34,637 bases of DNA, taken from NCBI RefSeq assembly GCF_008087085.1, contig NZ_VIYJ01000019.1, forward strand, positions 1-34,637. Reading direction: 5' to 3'. Below the pieces are notes generated by a model that was given only the letters and a program-made list of their open reading frames with translations, had not been told where the DNA came from and ran no database searches. Positions 8,296-16,248 of the stretch are shown in pieces. A program made the position numbers and the translations under genes. This DNA comes from Nocardioides rubriscoriae. GTDB lineage: Bacteria; Actinomycetota; Actinomycetes; Propionibacteriales; Nocardioidaceae. How positions within the stretch are numbered: the first letter of the stretch is position 1; each line of letters begins with the position of its first letter.

Positions 8296-9399
8296 GTGAG
8301 GATCGGCCTGGTGGCACCGCCCTGGATCCCCGTCCCACCCCCGTCGTACGGCGGCACCGAGTCGGTCGTCGACAACCTGGCCCGCGGCCTGACCGCCCGC
8401 GGGCACGACGTCACCCTGTTCACCGTCGGCACCTCCACCGTCCCGGTCGAGCGCCGGTCCTGGTTCGACGAGCCGGTGGCGCCCATGGGGCTCTCGATCC
8501 CCGAGGCCGTCCACGTCCTGGCCGCCCACACCGAGCTCGCCGAGGTCGCCGACGTCGACGTCATCCACGACCACACCGTGCTCGGCCCGCTGCTGGCGCC
8601 CGCGGCCGGGCCGGGGGTGCCCCCGCTCGTCACGACCAACCACGGCGTCTACAACGCCGCCACCCGGCTGCTGTTCGGCCGGGCCGCCGAGCGCGCGTCC
8701 GTCGTGGCGATCTCGGCCGACCAGGCGCGCCGCGCCGAGGGACGGGTCCCGATCGCCAGGGTCATCCACCACGGCGTCGACACCGACACCTACCGCGCGG
8801 GGTCCGGGGGCGGCGAGCACCTCGTCTTCGTGGGACGGATGTCGCCCGAGAAGGGCGTCGACCGGGCGGTGCGGATCGCGCGGGCCGCGGGCCGGCCGCT
8901 GCGGATCTTCTCCAAGATGCGCGACGAGACCGAGGTCGACTACTACGAGTCGCACGTGCGGCCGCTGCTGGCCGCCGACGAGCGACCGCTCTTCGAGGCC
9001 GGGCTGGACGAGCGCGTGCAGTGCCTGCAGACCGCCGCCGGGCTGCTCAACCCGATCGCGTGGCCCGAGCCGTTCGGCCTGGTCATGGCCGAGTCGCTCG
9101 CCGTGGGCACGCCGGTCATCACCTGGCCCCTGGGGGCCGCGCCGGAGATCATCACGCACGGACGCACCGGCTTCCTGTGCGCCACCGAGGACGCCGCGGT
9201 CCGCGCCGTCACCCGGCTGCCCGAGATCGACCGCGCCGTGTGCCGCGCCGAGGCCGAGGAGCGCTTCTCCGTCGCGCGGATGGCCGCCGACCACGAGGAC
9301 CTCTACGCCTGCCTGGTCGCCCGGTCCCGCCAGCCGTCACGTCGCAACGTCGCGGTGACCGGCGCCCACGGGGGCACCGCCACCTCCATGGCGGGCTAG
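8296..9399 (+). CDS. Glycosyltransferase family 4 protein
   Basis: A 367-residue GT-B fold enzyme transferring sugar from an activated donor. The N-terminal domain starts MRIGLVAPPW followed by the GGTE loop, common in GT4 proteins of the glycogen synthase/mannosyltransferase type. The C-terminal domain has FVGRMSPEKGVDRAV and the donor-site segment EPFGLVMAESLAVGTPVI with the E-x7-E pattern. GTG at 8296 is the only start in register with the conserved N-terminus. It follows the zinc-ribbon gene by 33 bases and precedes the debranching enzyme gene by 8, so all belong to one operon. The acceptor is unknown; an alpha-glucan or a compatible solute is plausible. Confidence 0.88.
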   Translation: MRIGLVAPPWIPVPPPSYGGTESVVDNLARGLTARGHDVTLFTVGTSTVPVERRSWFDEPVAPMGLSIPEAVHVLAAHTELAEVADVDVIHDHTVLGPLLAPAAGPGVPPLVTTNHGVYNAATRLLFGRAAERASVVAISADQARRAEGRVPIARVIHHGVDTDTYRAGSGGGEHLVFVGRMSPEKGVDRAVRIARAAGRPLRIFSKMRDETEVDYYESHVRPLLAADERPLFEAGLDERVQCLQTAAGLLNPIAWPEPFGLVMAESLAVGTPVITWPLGAAPEIITHGRTGFLCATEDAAVRAVTRLPEIDRAVCRAEAEERFSVARMAADHEDLYACLVARSRQPSRRNVAVTGAHGGTATSMAG

Positions 9400-9407
9400 G
9401 CCGCGGC

Positions 9408-11504
9408 GTGAGCGACCCGTGGCTCTTCGACGGCGCGCCCGCGTCGGTCGGTGCCGGGCAGGTGGTCCTGCTCGACGGCACGACCTTCTGCATCGGCGAT
9501 GCCGCGGGCGACCTCGGCACGCAGGGACCGCAGGGCCTGTTCGTGCGCGACACCCGCGTCGTACGACGGTGGCGGCTGAGCCTGGCCGGGCGCCGGCTCG
9601 ACGCCGTACGGGTGCACCAGGACTCGCCCCACTCGGCGACCTACCTGATGTTGTCGCCCGACCTCGGGCCCGACCACGGCCCGCAGCTCGTGGTGACCCG
9701 CAGGCGCCTGGTCGGTGACGGCATGCGCGAGGACCTCACCCTGCGCTCGACCGGGCCGGGGGTCGTGCACGTCGAGATGGCGCTGGAGGTCGACAGCGAC
9801 TTCGCCGACCTCTTCGAGGTCAAGGAGGGCCGCGTCGACGCCGACGGGCCCGCCGAGCCCCCGGCGACGACGGCGTCGGTCCGGCCCCACGGCGTCGACC
9901 TGGTGGCCCGGACCGACGTCGACTTCGGGGTGCACGTCGACGGCGACGCGTCGGCCGTCGCGACCCCGGACGGCCTGCGGTGGACCGTCGAGCTCGCGGG
10001 CCACGGGACCTGGTCGACGACGGTGCAGGTGACGGCCCGGCTGCACGGGCAGCTCGTCGAGCCGCACCACGCACCGGGCACCGCGGCCGAGCACGCCGCA
10101 CCCGCCCGCCGGCGCCGCCAGTTCCAGGAGGCGGCCCCGACCGTCGCGACCGCCGACCGCGGGCTGGCCGACGTGCTCGGCCGCAGCATCGACGACCTGG
10201 CGACCCTGCGCATCTTCGACCCCGCCCACGTCGACCTCCCGGTCGTCGCCGCGGGGGCGCCGTGGTTCATGGCGCTCTTCGGCCGCGACTCGCTGCTCAC
10301 GGCGATGATGCTGCTGCCGGTCGACAAGACGCTGGCCCTGGGCACGCTCACCACCCTGGGCCTGCACCAGGGCGAGCGGGTCGACGCCGCGACCGAGGAG
10401 GAGCCCGGGCGCATCCTGCACGAGCTGCGCTTCGGGCCCGCCGGGACCCTCGCCCTGGGCGGCAAGGGCGCCTACTACGGCAGCGCCGACGCCACGCCGT
10501 TGTTCGTGATGGCCCTGGGCGAGCTGCACCGGTGGCAGCCGGACGCGGTGACCCCGACCCTGGTGGAGCACGCCGACCGGGCCCTGGAGTGGATGGCGAC
10601 GTACGGCGACCGCGACGGCGACGGGTTCATCGAGTACGCCCGCGCGACCGACCGGGGCCTGGTCAACCAGGGCTGGAAGGACTCCTGGGACGGCATCACC
10701 TTCGCCGACGGGTCGCTGCCGGAGCCGCCGATCGCCCTGGCCGAGGTGCAGGGCTACGCCTACGCCGCCTACCTGGCCCGGTCCCGGATCGCGGAGGCAG
10801 CAGCGCAGGACGAGGTCGCGGCGCGGTGGTACCTGCACGCCGCCCGGCTCAAGGCGGCGTTCAACGAGGCGTTCTGGTTGCCCGACCGCGGCTGGTACGC
10901 CGTGGGGCTCGACGGCGACAAGCGGCCGATCGACTCGCTGACCTCCAACGTCGGGCACTGCCTGTGGACCGGCATCGCTGACGACGACAAGGCCGAGCAG
11001 GTCGCCGCCCACCTGGTCTCGCCGGCGATGTTCAGCGGGTGGGGCATCCGCACCCTGGCCACCACGATGGGCGCCTACGACCCGTTGAGCTACCACAACG
11101 GGTCGGTCTGGCCCCACGACACGGCCCTGTGCGTGGCCGGCCTGGCGGCGTACGGGCACACCGAGGAGGCCGCCCGGGTGGCCGTCGGCCTGCTCGACGC
11201 GGCGGCCCTGCTCGACCACCGGCTGCCCGAGCTGTTCGGCGGGTTCACGCCCCAGGACGTGCCGGTGCCGGTCCCCTACCCCGCGGCCTGCTCGCCGCAG
11301 GCGTGGGCCTCGGCGGCGCCCGTCGAGCTGCTGCGGGCGCTGATGGGCCTGCACCCGGGACCGGCCGGGCCGACGTGCGATCCCGTGGTGCCCGAGCGGT
11401 TCCTGCCGCTGGTGCTGCGGGCGCTGGGCTGCGGCGACGCGCACTACGACGTGATGGTCGACTCCACCGGTGGCACCGTCCGGGCCGCAGGGGTCGTCGG
11501 CTGA
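9408..11504 (+). CDS. Amylo-alpha-1,6-glucosidase / glycogen-debranching family protein
   Basis: A 698-residue protein with an N-terminal glycogen-debranching (GDE_N) beta domain, about residues 20-215, and a C-terminal (alpha/alpha)6 glucosidase domain. Family marks are APWFMALFGRDSLLTAMMLLP, NQGWKDSWDGI, TSNVGHCLW, SGWGIRTLA and YHNGSVWPHDTALC. GTG at 9408 gives MSDPWLFDG and lies 8 bases after the GT4 stop; the frame upstream is a shadow. It probably trims alpha-1,6 branches or hydrolyses a glucosyl-linked product. With the GH65 phosphorylase and the GT4 it suggests turnover of an alpha-glucan or glucosyl-glycerate-like store. The family is secure; the substrate is not. Confidence 0.88.
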   Translation: MSDPWLFDGAPASVGAGQVVLLDGTTFCIGDAAGDLGTQGPQGLFVRDTRVVRRWRLSLAGRRLDAVRVHQDSPHSATYLMLSPDLGPDHGPQLVVTRRRLVGDGMREDLTLRSTGPGVVHVEMALEVDSDFADLFEVKEGRVDADGPAEPPATTASVRPHGVDLVARTDVDFGVHVDGDASAVATPDGLRWTVELAGHGTWSTTVQVTARLHGQLVEPHHAPGTAAEHAAPARRRRQFQEAAPTVATADRGLADVLGRSIDDLATLRIFDPAHVDLPVVAAGAPWFMALFGRDSLLTAMMLLPVDKTLALGTLTTLGLHQGERVDAATEEEPGRILHELRFGPAGTLALGGKGAYYGSADATPLFVMALGELHRWQPDAVTPTLVEHADRALEWMATYGDRDGDGFIEYARATDRGLVNQGWKDSWDGITFADGSLPEPPIALAEVQGYAYAAYLARSRIAEAAAQDEVAARWYLHAARLKAAFNEAFWLPDRGWYAVGLDGDKRPIDSLTSNVGHCLWTGIADDDKAEQVAAHLVSPAMFSGWGIRTLATTMGAYDPLSYHNGSVWPHDTALCVAGLAAYGHTEEAARVAVGLLDAAALLDHRLPELFGGFTPQDVPVPVPYPAACSPQAWASAAPVELLRALMGLHPGPAGPTCDPVVPERFLPLVLRALGCGDAHYDVMVDSTGGTVRAAGVVG

Positions 11505-11567
11505 GCGGGGCGCTCGTCGAGTGCCCGTCAGGTATCCGTCGGGTGCCCGCCCTCGAGCATGCCGGCG

Positions 11568-12144
11568 TCACCCACGCTCGTGCAGCGCGCCGCTGCGGCC
11601 GGCCTCCTCGAAGACCGCGTTGACCTCGTCGCGGGTCACCTGGGTCTCGAGCAGGACGGCAAGGTCCACCACCGACCCGTCGACGACCGGCACCCGCAGG
11701 GCGGCACCGTCGAGCCTGCCCTCGAGCTCGGGATGACCAGGCCGACGGCGCGGGCCGCGCCCGTCGTGGTCGCGGTGATGTCGACCGCCGCCGATCGGGC
11801 CCGACGCGGGTCCTCGTGCGGCCCGTCGACGAGCACTCGACCGGCACGTCCACGGCGTACGACACCCACGGGAGCGCGGTCGGGCTCGTCGCGTCGGACC
11901 ACGGGATCCTGACCCCGTCGACGACCAGGTGGTCCTCGCCGAAGTCGACCTCGACCGGGAACCGGCCGTAGGTCGAGTCGCGGCGCAGCAGCCCGCTGAG
12001 CACGGCCGGGCCGGCCAGGTCGTTGACGGCCACCACCTCGATGTCGTCGCTGAGCACGGCTTGGCGCACGAGCGCCCGGCCGACCCGACCCAGTCCGTTG
12101 ACGGCGATCCGCGCGACTGTCCCCGTCTCCGCGGGCTCGGTCAC
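11568..12144 (-). pseudogene. Decayed glyceraldehyde-3-phosphate dehydrogenase gene
   Basis: The N-terminal part from GTG 12144 is clear GAPDH: VARIAVNGLGRVGRALVRQ (NAD-binding GxGRxGR), VVAVNDLAGPAVLSGLLRRD and STYGRFPVEVDF. After PWVSYAVDVPVECSSTG near 11840 the reading jumps to another frame with PHEDPRRARSAAVDITATTTG, which corresponds to a point about 100 residues further along a normal GAPDH. Near 11735 a second one-base shift leads to LEGRLDGAALRVPV and VTRDEVNAVFEEAG, ending HERG-stop at 11568. The missing middle includes the catalytic Cys motif (SCTTN), and the C-terminus is truncated. About 190 residues remain against roughly 335. It cannot encode an active enzyme. A perfect DosR-like core lies about 245 bases upstream. 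Confidence 0.85.
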
Positions 12145-12233
12145 CCCGTCGACTTCACCTGTGGTCGATGCCCCGGCGCGATGCCCGCCCGACGACCAGG
12201 GGGTGCCCGGGGAAGGACGTCCCGACCTGCTCG

Positions 12234-13262
12234 TCACTCCGGTGGCCGTCCGGCCGGGCCCTGCGGCCCGGCACGGACGGGTCTCACGCCGCCCTGGGGC
12301 GCCGGAAGCTCGCGATGCGTGATCGCGACAGGTCCCATGGTGTCGGTGTCTCGTGCCGCACCCCACGGTCCGAGGGCACGAGCGGTCGGGACCAAGGTCC
12401 CGACGGTGGCCGAGGTCCGCCCGGCCGGGTGCCACCAGACCGTGCTGAGCCTCTGGTGGCCGTGGCCGGCCGCGGCGGCGTGCTGAACCTGCGCGCCCAG
12501 GCGCAGGCCCTGGGCGCGCGCCAGCGGGTAGATCGCGGTGGCCCGCTCGCGGTCGAACAGGGCCAGGGGTCGTACCCCGACGATCGAGGCCATCGCGCGG
12601 TTGGGCCGGACCATCCAGATGTGCGCCGCGGGGTTGGCCCGCCGCCACTGGTCGAGCTCGCGCTCGAGCAGGGCACCGGCCACGCGACCCATGGGCCCCA
12701 CCATCCGCCCCGCCAGGGGCGCCACGACGATGACGGTCTGCGCGTCGTCGGCCGCGTCGACCGACGTCGCCGACCACATGCCGCCGTCGACGTAGAGCTC
12801 GCCGTCGATGCGGTGCGGCGGCAGCAACCCGGGCACCGCCGACGACGCGGCGGCCAGGTCGGCCAGCGGGTACGACGTCCCGTCGAAGACGCGGCGCCGC
12901 CCCGACCGCAGGCGCACCGCCGAGATCGAGACCAGCGGGTGGGTCTGCTCACCGAACGCCTGGCGGGCGATGCCGGCTAGGACCCCGGTGCGCACGGTGG
13001 GCAGCGAGGGGACCGGCAGCTTGTCGAGGTCGGCCCAGGTCAGGCCCAGCGCGAGGGCCGAGGCCGTCCAGGAGCCGGCCGAGGTGCCCAGGGCGGGCGC
13101 GTCGGCCACCGGTATCCCAGCGCTCGTGAGACCCGCGGCCACCCCGGCCGTGTAGGCGATCCCGACCACGCCCCCACCGCCGTAGACCATCGCGAGCGGG
13201 TGCCGGGGTCGGGCAGGTCCGGCGCCGTCGTCGGTCGTCACCCGACCGACTGGTTCGGTCAT
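12234..13262 (-). CDS. Patatin-like phospholipase
   Basis: A 342-residue protein of the patatin/RssA lipase family. It has the oxyanion loop GGGGVVG near residue 29, the nucleophile elbow GTSAG with Ser61, and the DGG motif with Asp159, forming the Ser-Asp dyad of acyl hydrolases. AGGAGG sits 4 bases before ATG 13262, which favours it over GTG 13265. The last 65 or so residues (after VWWHPAGRTSA) are low-complexity, rich in Pro, Gly and Arg, and overlap a perfect DosR-like core. The gene may therefore read through into what was intergenic DNA after losing its normal stop. The core enzyme looks intact. The substrate is unknown, probably a membrane lipid or triacylglycerol. Confidence 0.82.
   Translation of the reverse strand: MTEPVGRVTTDDGAGPARPRHPLAMVYGGGGVVGIAYTAGVAAGLTSAGIPVADAPALGTSAGSWTASALALGLTWADLDKLPVPSLPTVRTGVLAGIARQAFGEQTHPLVSISAVRLRSGRRRVFDGTSYPLADLAAASSAVPGLLPPHRIDGELYVDGGMWSATSVDAADDAQTVIVVAPLAGRMVGPMGRVAGALLERELDQWRRANPAAHIWMVRPNRAMASIVGVRPLALFDRERATAIYPLARAQGLRLGAQVQHAAAAGHGHQRLSTVWWHPAGRTSATVGTLVPTARALGPWGAARDTDTMGPVAITHRELPAPQGGVRPVRAGPQGPAGRPPE
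12385..12404. promoter_or_regulatory. Candidate DosR/DevR-like box, complete core match
   Basis: GTCGGGACCAAGGTCCCGAC is palindromic at 18 of 20 positions and matches all 14 positions of GGGACC-WW-GGTCCC. It fits TTSGGGACTWWAGTCCCSAA except for the T-to-C/A-to-G change in each half and the outermost bases. It lies inside the 3' end of the patatin frame and about 245 bases upstream of the decayed GAPDH start, facing leftward genes. Confidence 0.62.
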
Positions 13263-13752
13263 CACGCCTCCTGGAGATCGTCTGGCTCACATGGTGCGGG
13301 CCCTCGCACGACCGCATCAGGGCACAACGACCCGCTCACCCCGCCGAGAGTCAGGTCCTGACAGGTGTCCGGAGCCTGCGGCCGGGCCGCGGGCCGCGGG
13401 TCCAGAGCCCCTGGGCGCGAGGGCGTCCTCCTCTCCGCGTCGTCGGTCGGACGCGGGGAGGATCGGGGGGTCGACGGCCGTCGGTGCGCTCGAGCCCGAG
13501 CCCGGTGTCCTCGGGGATGACCCGGCATCGTCGTTGCCGTCGACAAAGGTTGGGCGTAGGTTGGCCGCTGGGTGTGGACACGCACCCGGGCGGCTCTCGA
13601 GGGGCCGTCGACCGCTCTCGGAATCCGGAGCATCCGATGCACCCCCACCGTTTCGGACACCACCACCTCGCGGCCCCGCCGCGCCCTGCCGACTCTGGCA
13701 CCCCGAACGCCTCGGGGTCCCTCCCTCGCCGCACACCGGGCCGGTGGTGGTG
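13263..13752. other. 490-bp intergenic region
   Basis: The region separates the leftward patatin gene from a rightward pair of small genes. Frames here look like shadows, with no recognisable protein. A weak DosR-like sequence (GGGCACAACGACCC, 10 of 14) lies at 13320-13333, 58 bases upstream of patatin. A possible promoter for the rightward genes is listed separately. Confidence 0.5.
13534..13562 (+). promoter_or_regulatory. Possible promoter
   Basis: TTGCCG and TAGGTT are separated by 17 bases, consistent with -35 and -10 elements of a housekeeping sigma factor. The next rightward start is about 190 bases downstream. Weak evidence in such GC-rich DNA. Confidence 0.3.
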
Positions 13753-14046
13753 ATGCAGTGGGTGAAGGTGATGACCCTGGCCGACGGCAGCCGGGTCGAG
13801 TCGGGCATACCCAGCATCGACGAGACCGCCGCGAGCCTCGTCGGTCGCTCCTACCGGGTGCAGCGGCCCGACGGGTCCGCCGACGTGTTCGACACCCTCG
13901 GCCTGGTGCTGGAGCACCTGCGCACCCACTACGGGCCCGAGGACACCGACCGCGCGCACACCGCCAGGGGCTCAGACGGCCGGGGCACGACGCCGCACCC
14001 GACCTCCGCCCTGACGGTCGGGCCACAGACCGGGCGAGCGGGGTGA
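13753..14046 (+). CDS. Hypothetical protein, 97 residues
   Basis: I do not recognise this protein. Residues 1-65 look folded (MQWVKVMTLADGSRVESG, SLVGRSYRVQRPDGS, FDTLGLVLEHLRTHYG); the last 30 are polar and probably disordered. The segment LGLVLEHLRTHYG faintly recalls the TEHLEARYHL segment of the two paralogous proteins further right, but this is too short to claim homology. Only 4 bases separate it from the next gene, so the two are probably cotranscribed. The start is chosen by coding appearance; no strong ribosome binding site is visible. Confidence 0.55.
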   Translation: MQWVKVMTLADGSRVESGIPSIDETAASLVGRSYRVQRPDGSADVFDTLGLVLEHLRTHYGPEDTDRAHTARGSDGRGTTPHPTSALTVGPQTGRAG

Positions 14047-14050
14047 GCCG

Positions 14051-14329
14051 GTGTCGGACACTCCGGGGGCCGAGGGGGGCTCGGACGGGCTGGTGGAGTC
14101 GTCGTACGCCGCGTTCATGCACGACTTCCACGAGATGCTCGCGGTCGTGCAGGGCTTCAGCGAGCTGGCGGCGCTGTCCGAGCCCGACGAGAGCCCGGCC
14201 TACCTGGGCCGCGTCAACGACGGCACCGAGCGGCTGGCGGCGATGACCGACGACCTGGTCGCGCGCCTGCGCGAGGCGCGGTGCTCCTGCGGCCGCGAGG
14301 TCCCGGGCCTGACGCCCGACCAGCCCTGA
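14051..14329 (+). CDS. Small protein resembling a stand-alone histidine-kinase DHp domain
   Basis: A 92-residue protein with GTG start 4 bases after the previous stop. The central part reads FMHDFHEMLAVVQGFSELAAL, then RVNDGTERLAAMTDDLVARLRE. This follows the layout of a HisKA dimerisation and phosphoacceptor domain, where an SHE-RTPL helix is followed by a GFSELL segment and a second helix ending NDLL. His27 and Glu28 match the HE pair; the RTPL part is lost. There is no ATPase domain in this gene. It ends with CSCGRE, a small Cys pair. It might be a phosphotransfer or decoy partner of a kinase, or an unrelated two-helix protein. Confidence 0.55.
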   Translation: MSDTPGAEGGSDGLVESSYAAFMHDFHEMLAVVQGFSELAALSEPDESPAYLGRVNDGTERLAAMTDDLVARLREARCSCGREVPGLTPDQP

Positions 14330-14341
14330 CGCGCCGCCTCC

Positions 14342-15337
14342 TCACTCGTGGGGCGGCAGCGTCACGACCTGGCCCGCGTAGCTCAGGCCCGCACCGAACG
14401 CGATGAGCAGGGCGAGGTCGCCGGGCTCGGCCTGACCGGTGCGCAGCATCGCCTCCATCGCCAGTGGCACCGAGGCCGCCGAGGTGTTGCCGGCCTCGAC
14501 GATGTCGGTGGCCACCGCCACCGACTCGGGCAGCCCGATGTTGCGCGCGAGGGTCTGGGTGATGCGCAGGTTGGCCTGGTGGGGCACGAAGGCGTCGAGC
14601 TGGTCGATCGTCACCCCGGCGGCGGCCAGCGCCTCGTGGACGACGTCGGCCATCGCGAACGGCGCCCAGCGGAACACCGCGGTGCCTTCCATCTGCACCA
14701 CTGGGTGGTGCGTCTCGCCGGAGTCAAGGCAGCTGGGGGTCTGGTTGATGACGTGGGCCTTGGACCCGTCGGAGCCCCAGGCCGTCGGGCCGATGCCGGT
14801 GGCCTGCGCGCCTCCGACGACCACGGCGCCGGCACCGTCGGCGAAGATGAAGGCGGTCCCGCGGTCGGTCGGGTCCATGAAGCGGCTCAGCTGCTCGACC
14901 CCGATCACCAGCACGTAGGACTCGGCCCCCGAGCGGACCAGGCCCGAGGCCAGGTTGAGCGCGTGGCAGAAACCGGCGCACCCGGCGGAGACGTCGAACG
15001 CCGCCGCGGTCGAGCCGAGCCGGTCGGCGACCTGGGGCGCCGAGGCCGGGGTGTGCTCGGGGTGGGTCGAGGTCGCGACGATCACGCACCCGAGCTGGTC
15101 GGCCCCCACCCCCGCGACGGCCAGCGCCCGCTCGGCCGCGGTGGTCGCCATGGTGATGAGGTCCTCGCCGGGCCCGGCGAAGCGCCGGGTCCGGATGCCC
15201 GACCGGCTCTGGATCCACTCGTCGGAGGAGTCGAGGACCTCGCAGATCTCGTCGTTGGTGACGACCCGCTCGGGTCGGTAGACCCCCAGGCCCAGCATGG
15301 CGGCGTGGGTGAGGTCCTGCGGCTGCTGAATGGTCAT
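14342..15337 (-). CDS. Beta-ketoacyl-ACP synthase III (FabH-like)
   Basis: A 331-residue thiolase-fold ketosynthase that condenses an acyl-CoA starter with malonyl-ACP. It has the complete triad: Cys120 in FDVSAGCAGF, His in FVPHQANLRI and Asn in EAGNTSAASVP. Length is normal. ATG 15337 has GGAG 6 bases upstream; the longer frame upstream adds non-conserved residues. It stands alone, without other fatty-acid genes, so it may be an extra FabH for branched or special starters, or for a secondary product, rather than the housekeeping copy. It is convergent with the small DHp-like gene (12-base gap). Confidence 0.92.
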   Translation of the reverse strand: MTIQQPQDLTHAAMLGLGVYRPERVVTNDEICEVLDSSDEWIQSRSGIRTRRFAGPGEDLITMATTAAERALAVAGVGADQLGCVIVATSTHPEHTPASAPQVADRLGSTAAAFDVSAGCAGFCHALNLASGLVRSGAESYVLVIGVEQLSRFMDPTDRGTAFIFADGAGAVVVGGAQATGIGPTAWGSDGSKAHVINQTPSCLDSGETHHPVVQMEGTAVFRWAPFAMADVVHEALAAAGVTIDQLDAFVPHQANLRITQTLARNIGLPESVAVATDIVEAGNTSAASVPLAMEAMLRTGQAEPGDLALLIAFGAGLSYAGQVVTLPPHE

Positions 15338-15380
15338 GATCGGCTCCGTCCTGTCGACCGGAGCGGCCCCGGCCCGCTCG

Positions 15381-15386
15381 AGCATA
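15381..15386 (-). promoter_or_regulatory. Possible -10 element for the FabH-like gene
   Basis: TATGCT read leftward lies 43 bases upstream of the FabH start and fits the TANNNT pattern. No clear -35 is visible. Confidence 0.3.
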
Positions 15387-15478
15387 GGCGCGCGGCGCGT
15401 GCCGGCCGCTCGCGGCGCGGTGTCAGCCAGTCGAGCGCGGGACCGGAGCGGGAGGAGTGCGGGAGGAGCGCGGGAGGG

Positions 15479-15841
15479 TCAGCAGGCGTGGCGTGAGGCC
15501 GCAGCCGGCGCCACCCGGACGCGGCCGCGGAGCGACGCGTCGCGACGGCGTCCGCACCAGGCGCGGACCACGTCGGGGAAGGGCTCGGGCCACGACCCCC
15601 GGGGCTCGGCCTCGTAGACGATGCGGCGCTGAACGCCGGTGGGGGTCTCGACGTACCAGGACAGCGAGACCGCGTGCGGGTCGCGCTCGATCGGACGGTC
15701 GACCAGCAGCAGCTCGGGGTCGACGTGGTGGTCGTGGCACCACTGCTCCAAGGCGGTGCGGACGTCGTCCGGCAGGTCCCAGATGGGGTCGGTGACGACC
15801 AGGGTGGTGTCCGAGAATTGTTCGTCTGCGAGATCGTGCAT
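15479..15841 (-). CDS. Hypothetical protein, 120 residues
   Basis: I do not recognise this protein. From ATG 15841 it reads MHDLADEQFSDTTLVVTDPI, then DLPDDVRTALEQWCHDHHVDP and VSLSWYVETPTGVQRRIVYE: an acidic N-terminus, a helix, and two strands. Its style resembles small soluble actinobacterial proteins of unknown role. The upstream frame extends to 15937, but the added residues look non-coding and are Ser/Arg-rich. GAGAGGG lies about 10 bases before the chosen ATG. Confidence 0.6.
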   Translation of the reverse strand: MHDLADEQFSDTTLVVTDPIWDLPDDVRTALEQWCHDHHVDPELLLVDRPIERDPHAVSLSWYVETPTGVQRRIVYEAEPRGSWPEPFPDVVRAWCGRRRDASLRGRVRVAPAAASRHAC

Positions 15842-16248
15842 CCGAGGCCGAGCCCTCTCCGAGAGGTGTGCGTGAACACTCGTCCAACGCATCGATAGGG
15901 AGGACGCTACGGCCCCCCGCCGACATGACAAGGACATGTCTGCAATTGACTCGATGAGTCCCGAACTGACACGGACTTGCCGGTTTCGGACCGCTGGATC
16001 CGGGCCGTTGCCGGCGTCGCACGACCCAAGGAGCCCCGGGGACGTGGTCCCCGGGGCCCCTGCGTCGCGGCCACGTCTCGGGTCATGGCTGCGAGTCCTG
16101 AGTCCACCCCTGCGGCTGACGCTTCAGTCGTCGTGGTGGGTTCGTGTGTCCACGGTCGCACGGCGGCACCACCGGCACCATGGGCCGATGTGCCTAACCG
16201 GCATGGCCCGAACGGGCCTCCCCCGACGGGACCTGCGACCCGGGACGG
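15842..16248. other. 407-bp intergenic region
   Basis: No convincing gene. It contains a strong GC hairpin at 16033-16057, listed separately. Near its right edge GGGACCTGCGACCC (16228-16241) matches 11 of 14 DosR-core positions but is badly placed for any start. An AT-richer patch with an ACATGTC palindrome lies around 15920-15950. Confidence 0.5.
16033..16057. terminator. GC hairpin, probable terminator
   Basis: GCCCCGGGGAC and GTCCCCGGGGC form a perfect 11-bp stem around the loop GTG. There is no T tract, as is common in actinobacteria. It would terminate leftward transcription after the gene ending at 16249. Confidence 0.55.

Noticed and set aside
13320..13333. GGGCACAACGACCC upstream of patatin as a DosR-like box
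   Set aside because: Only 10 of 14 positions match; too weak in such GC-rich DNA, though the position is suitable.
16034..16056. GGGGAC-GTG-GTCCCC palindrome as another DosR-like box
   Set aside because: The centre has odd length and the symmetry extends into a long GC stem, so a terminator hairpin explains it better.
16228..16241. GGGACCTGCGACCC as a DosR-like box
   Set aside because: 11 of 14 positions match, but it lies just beyond a gene's stop and nearly 390 bases from the next start.
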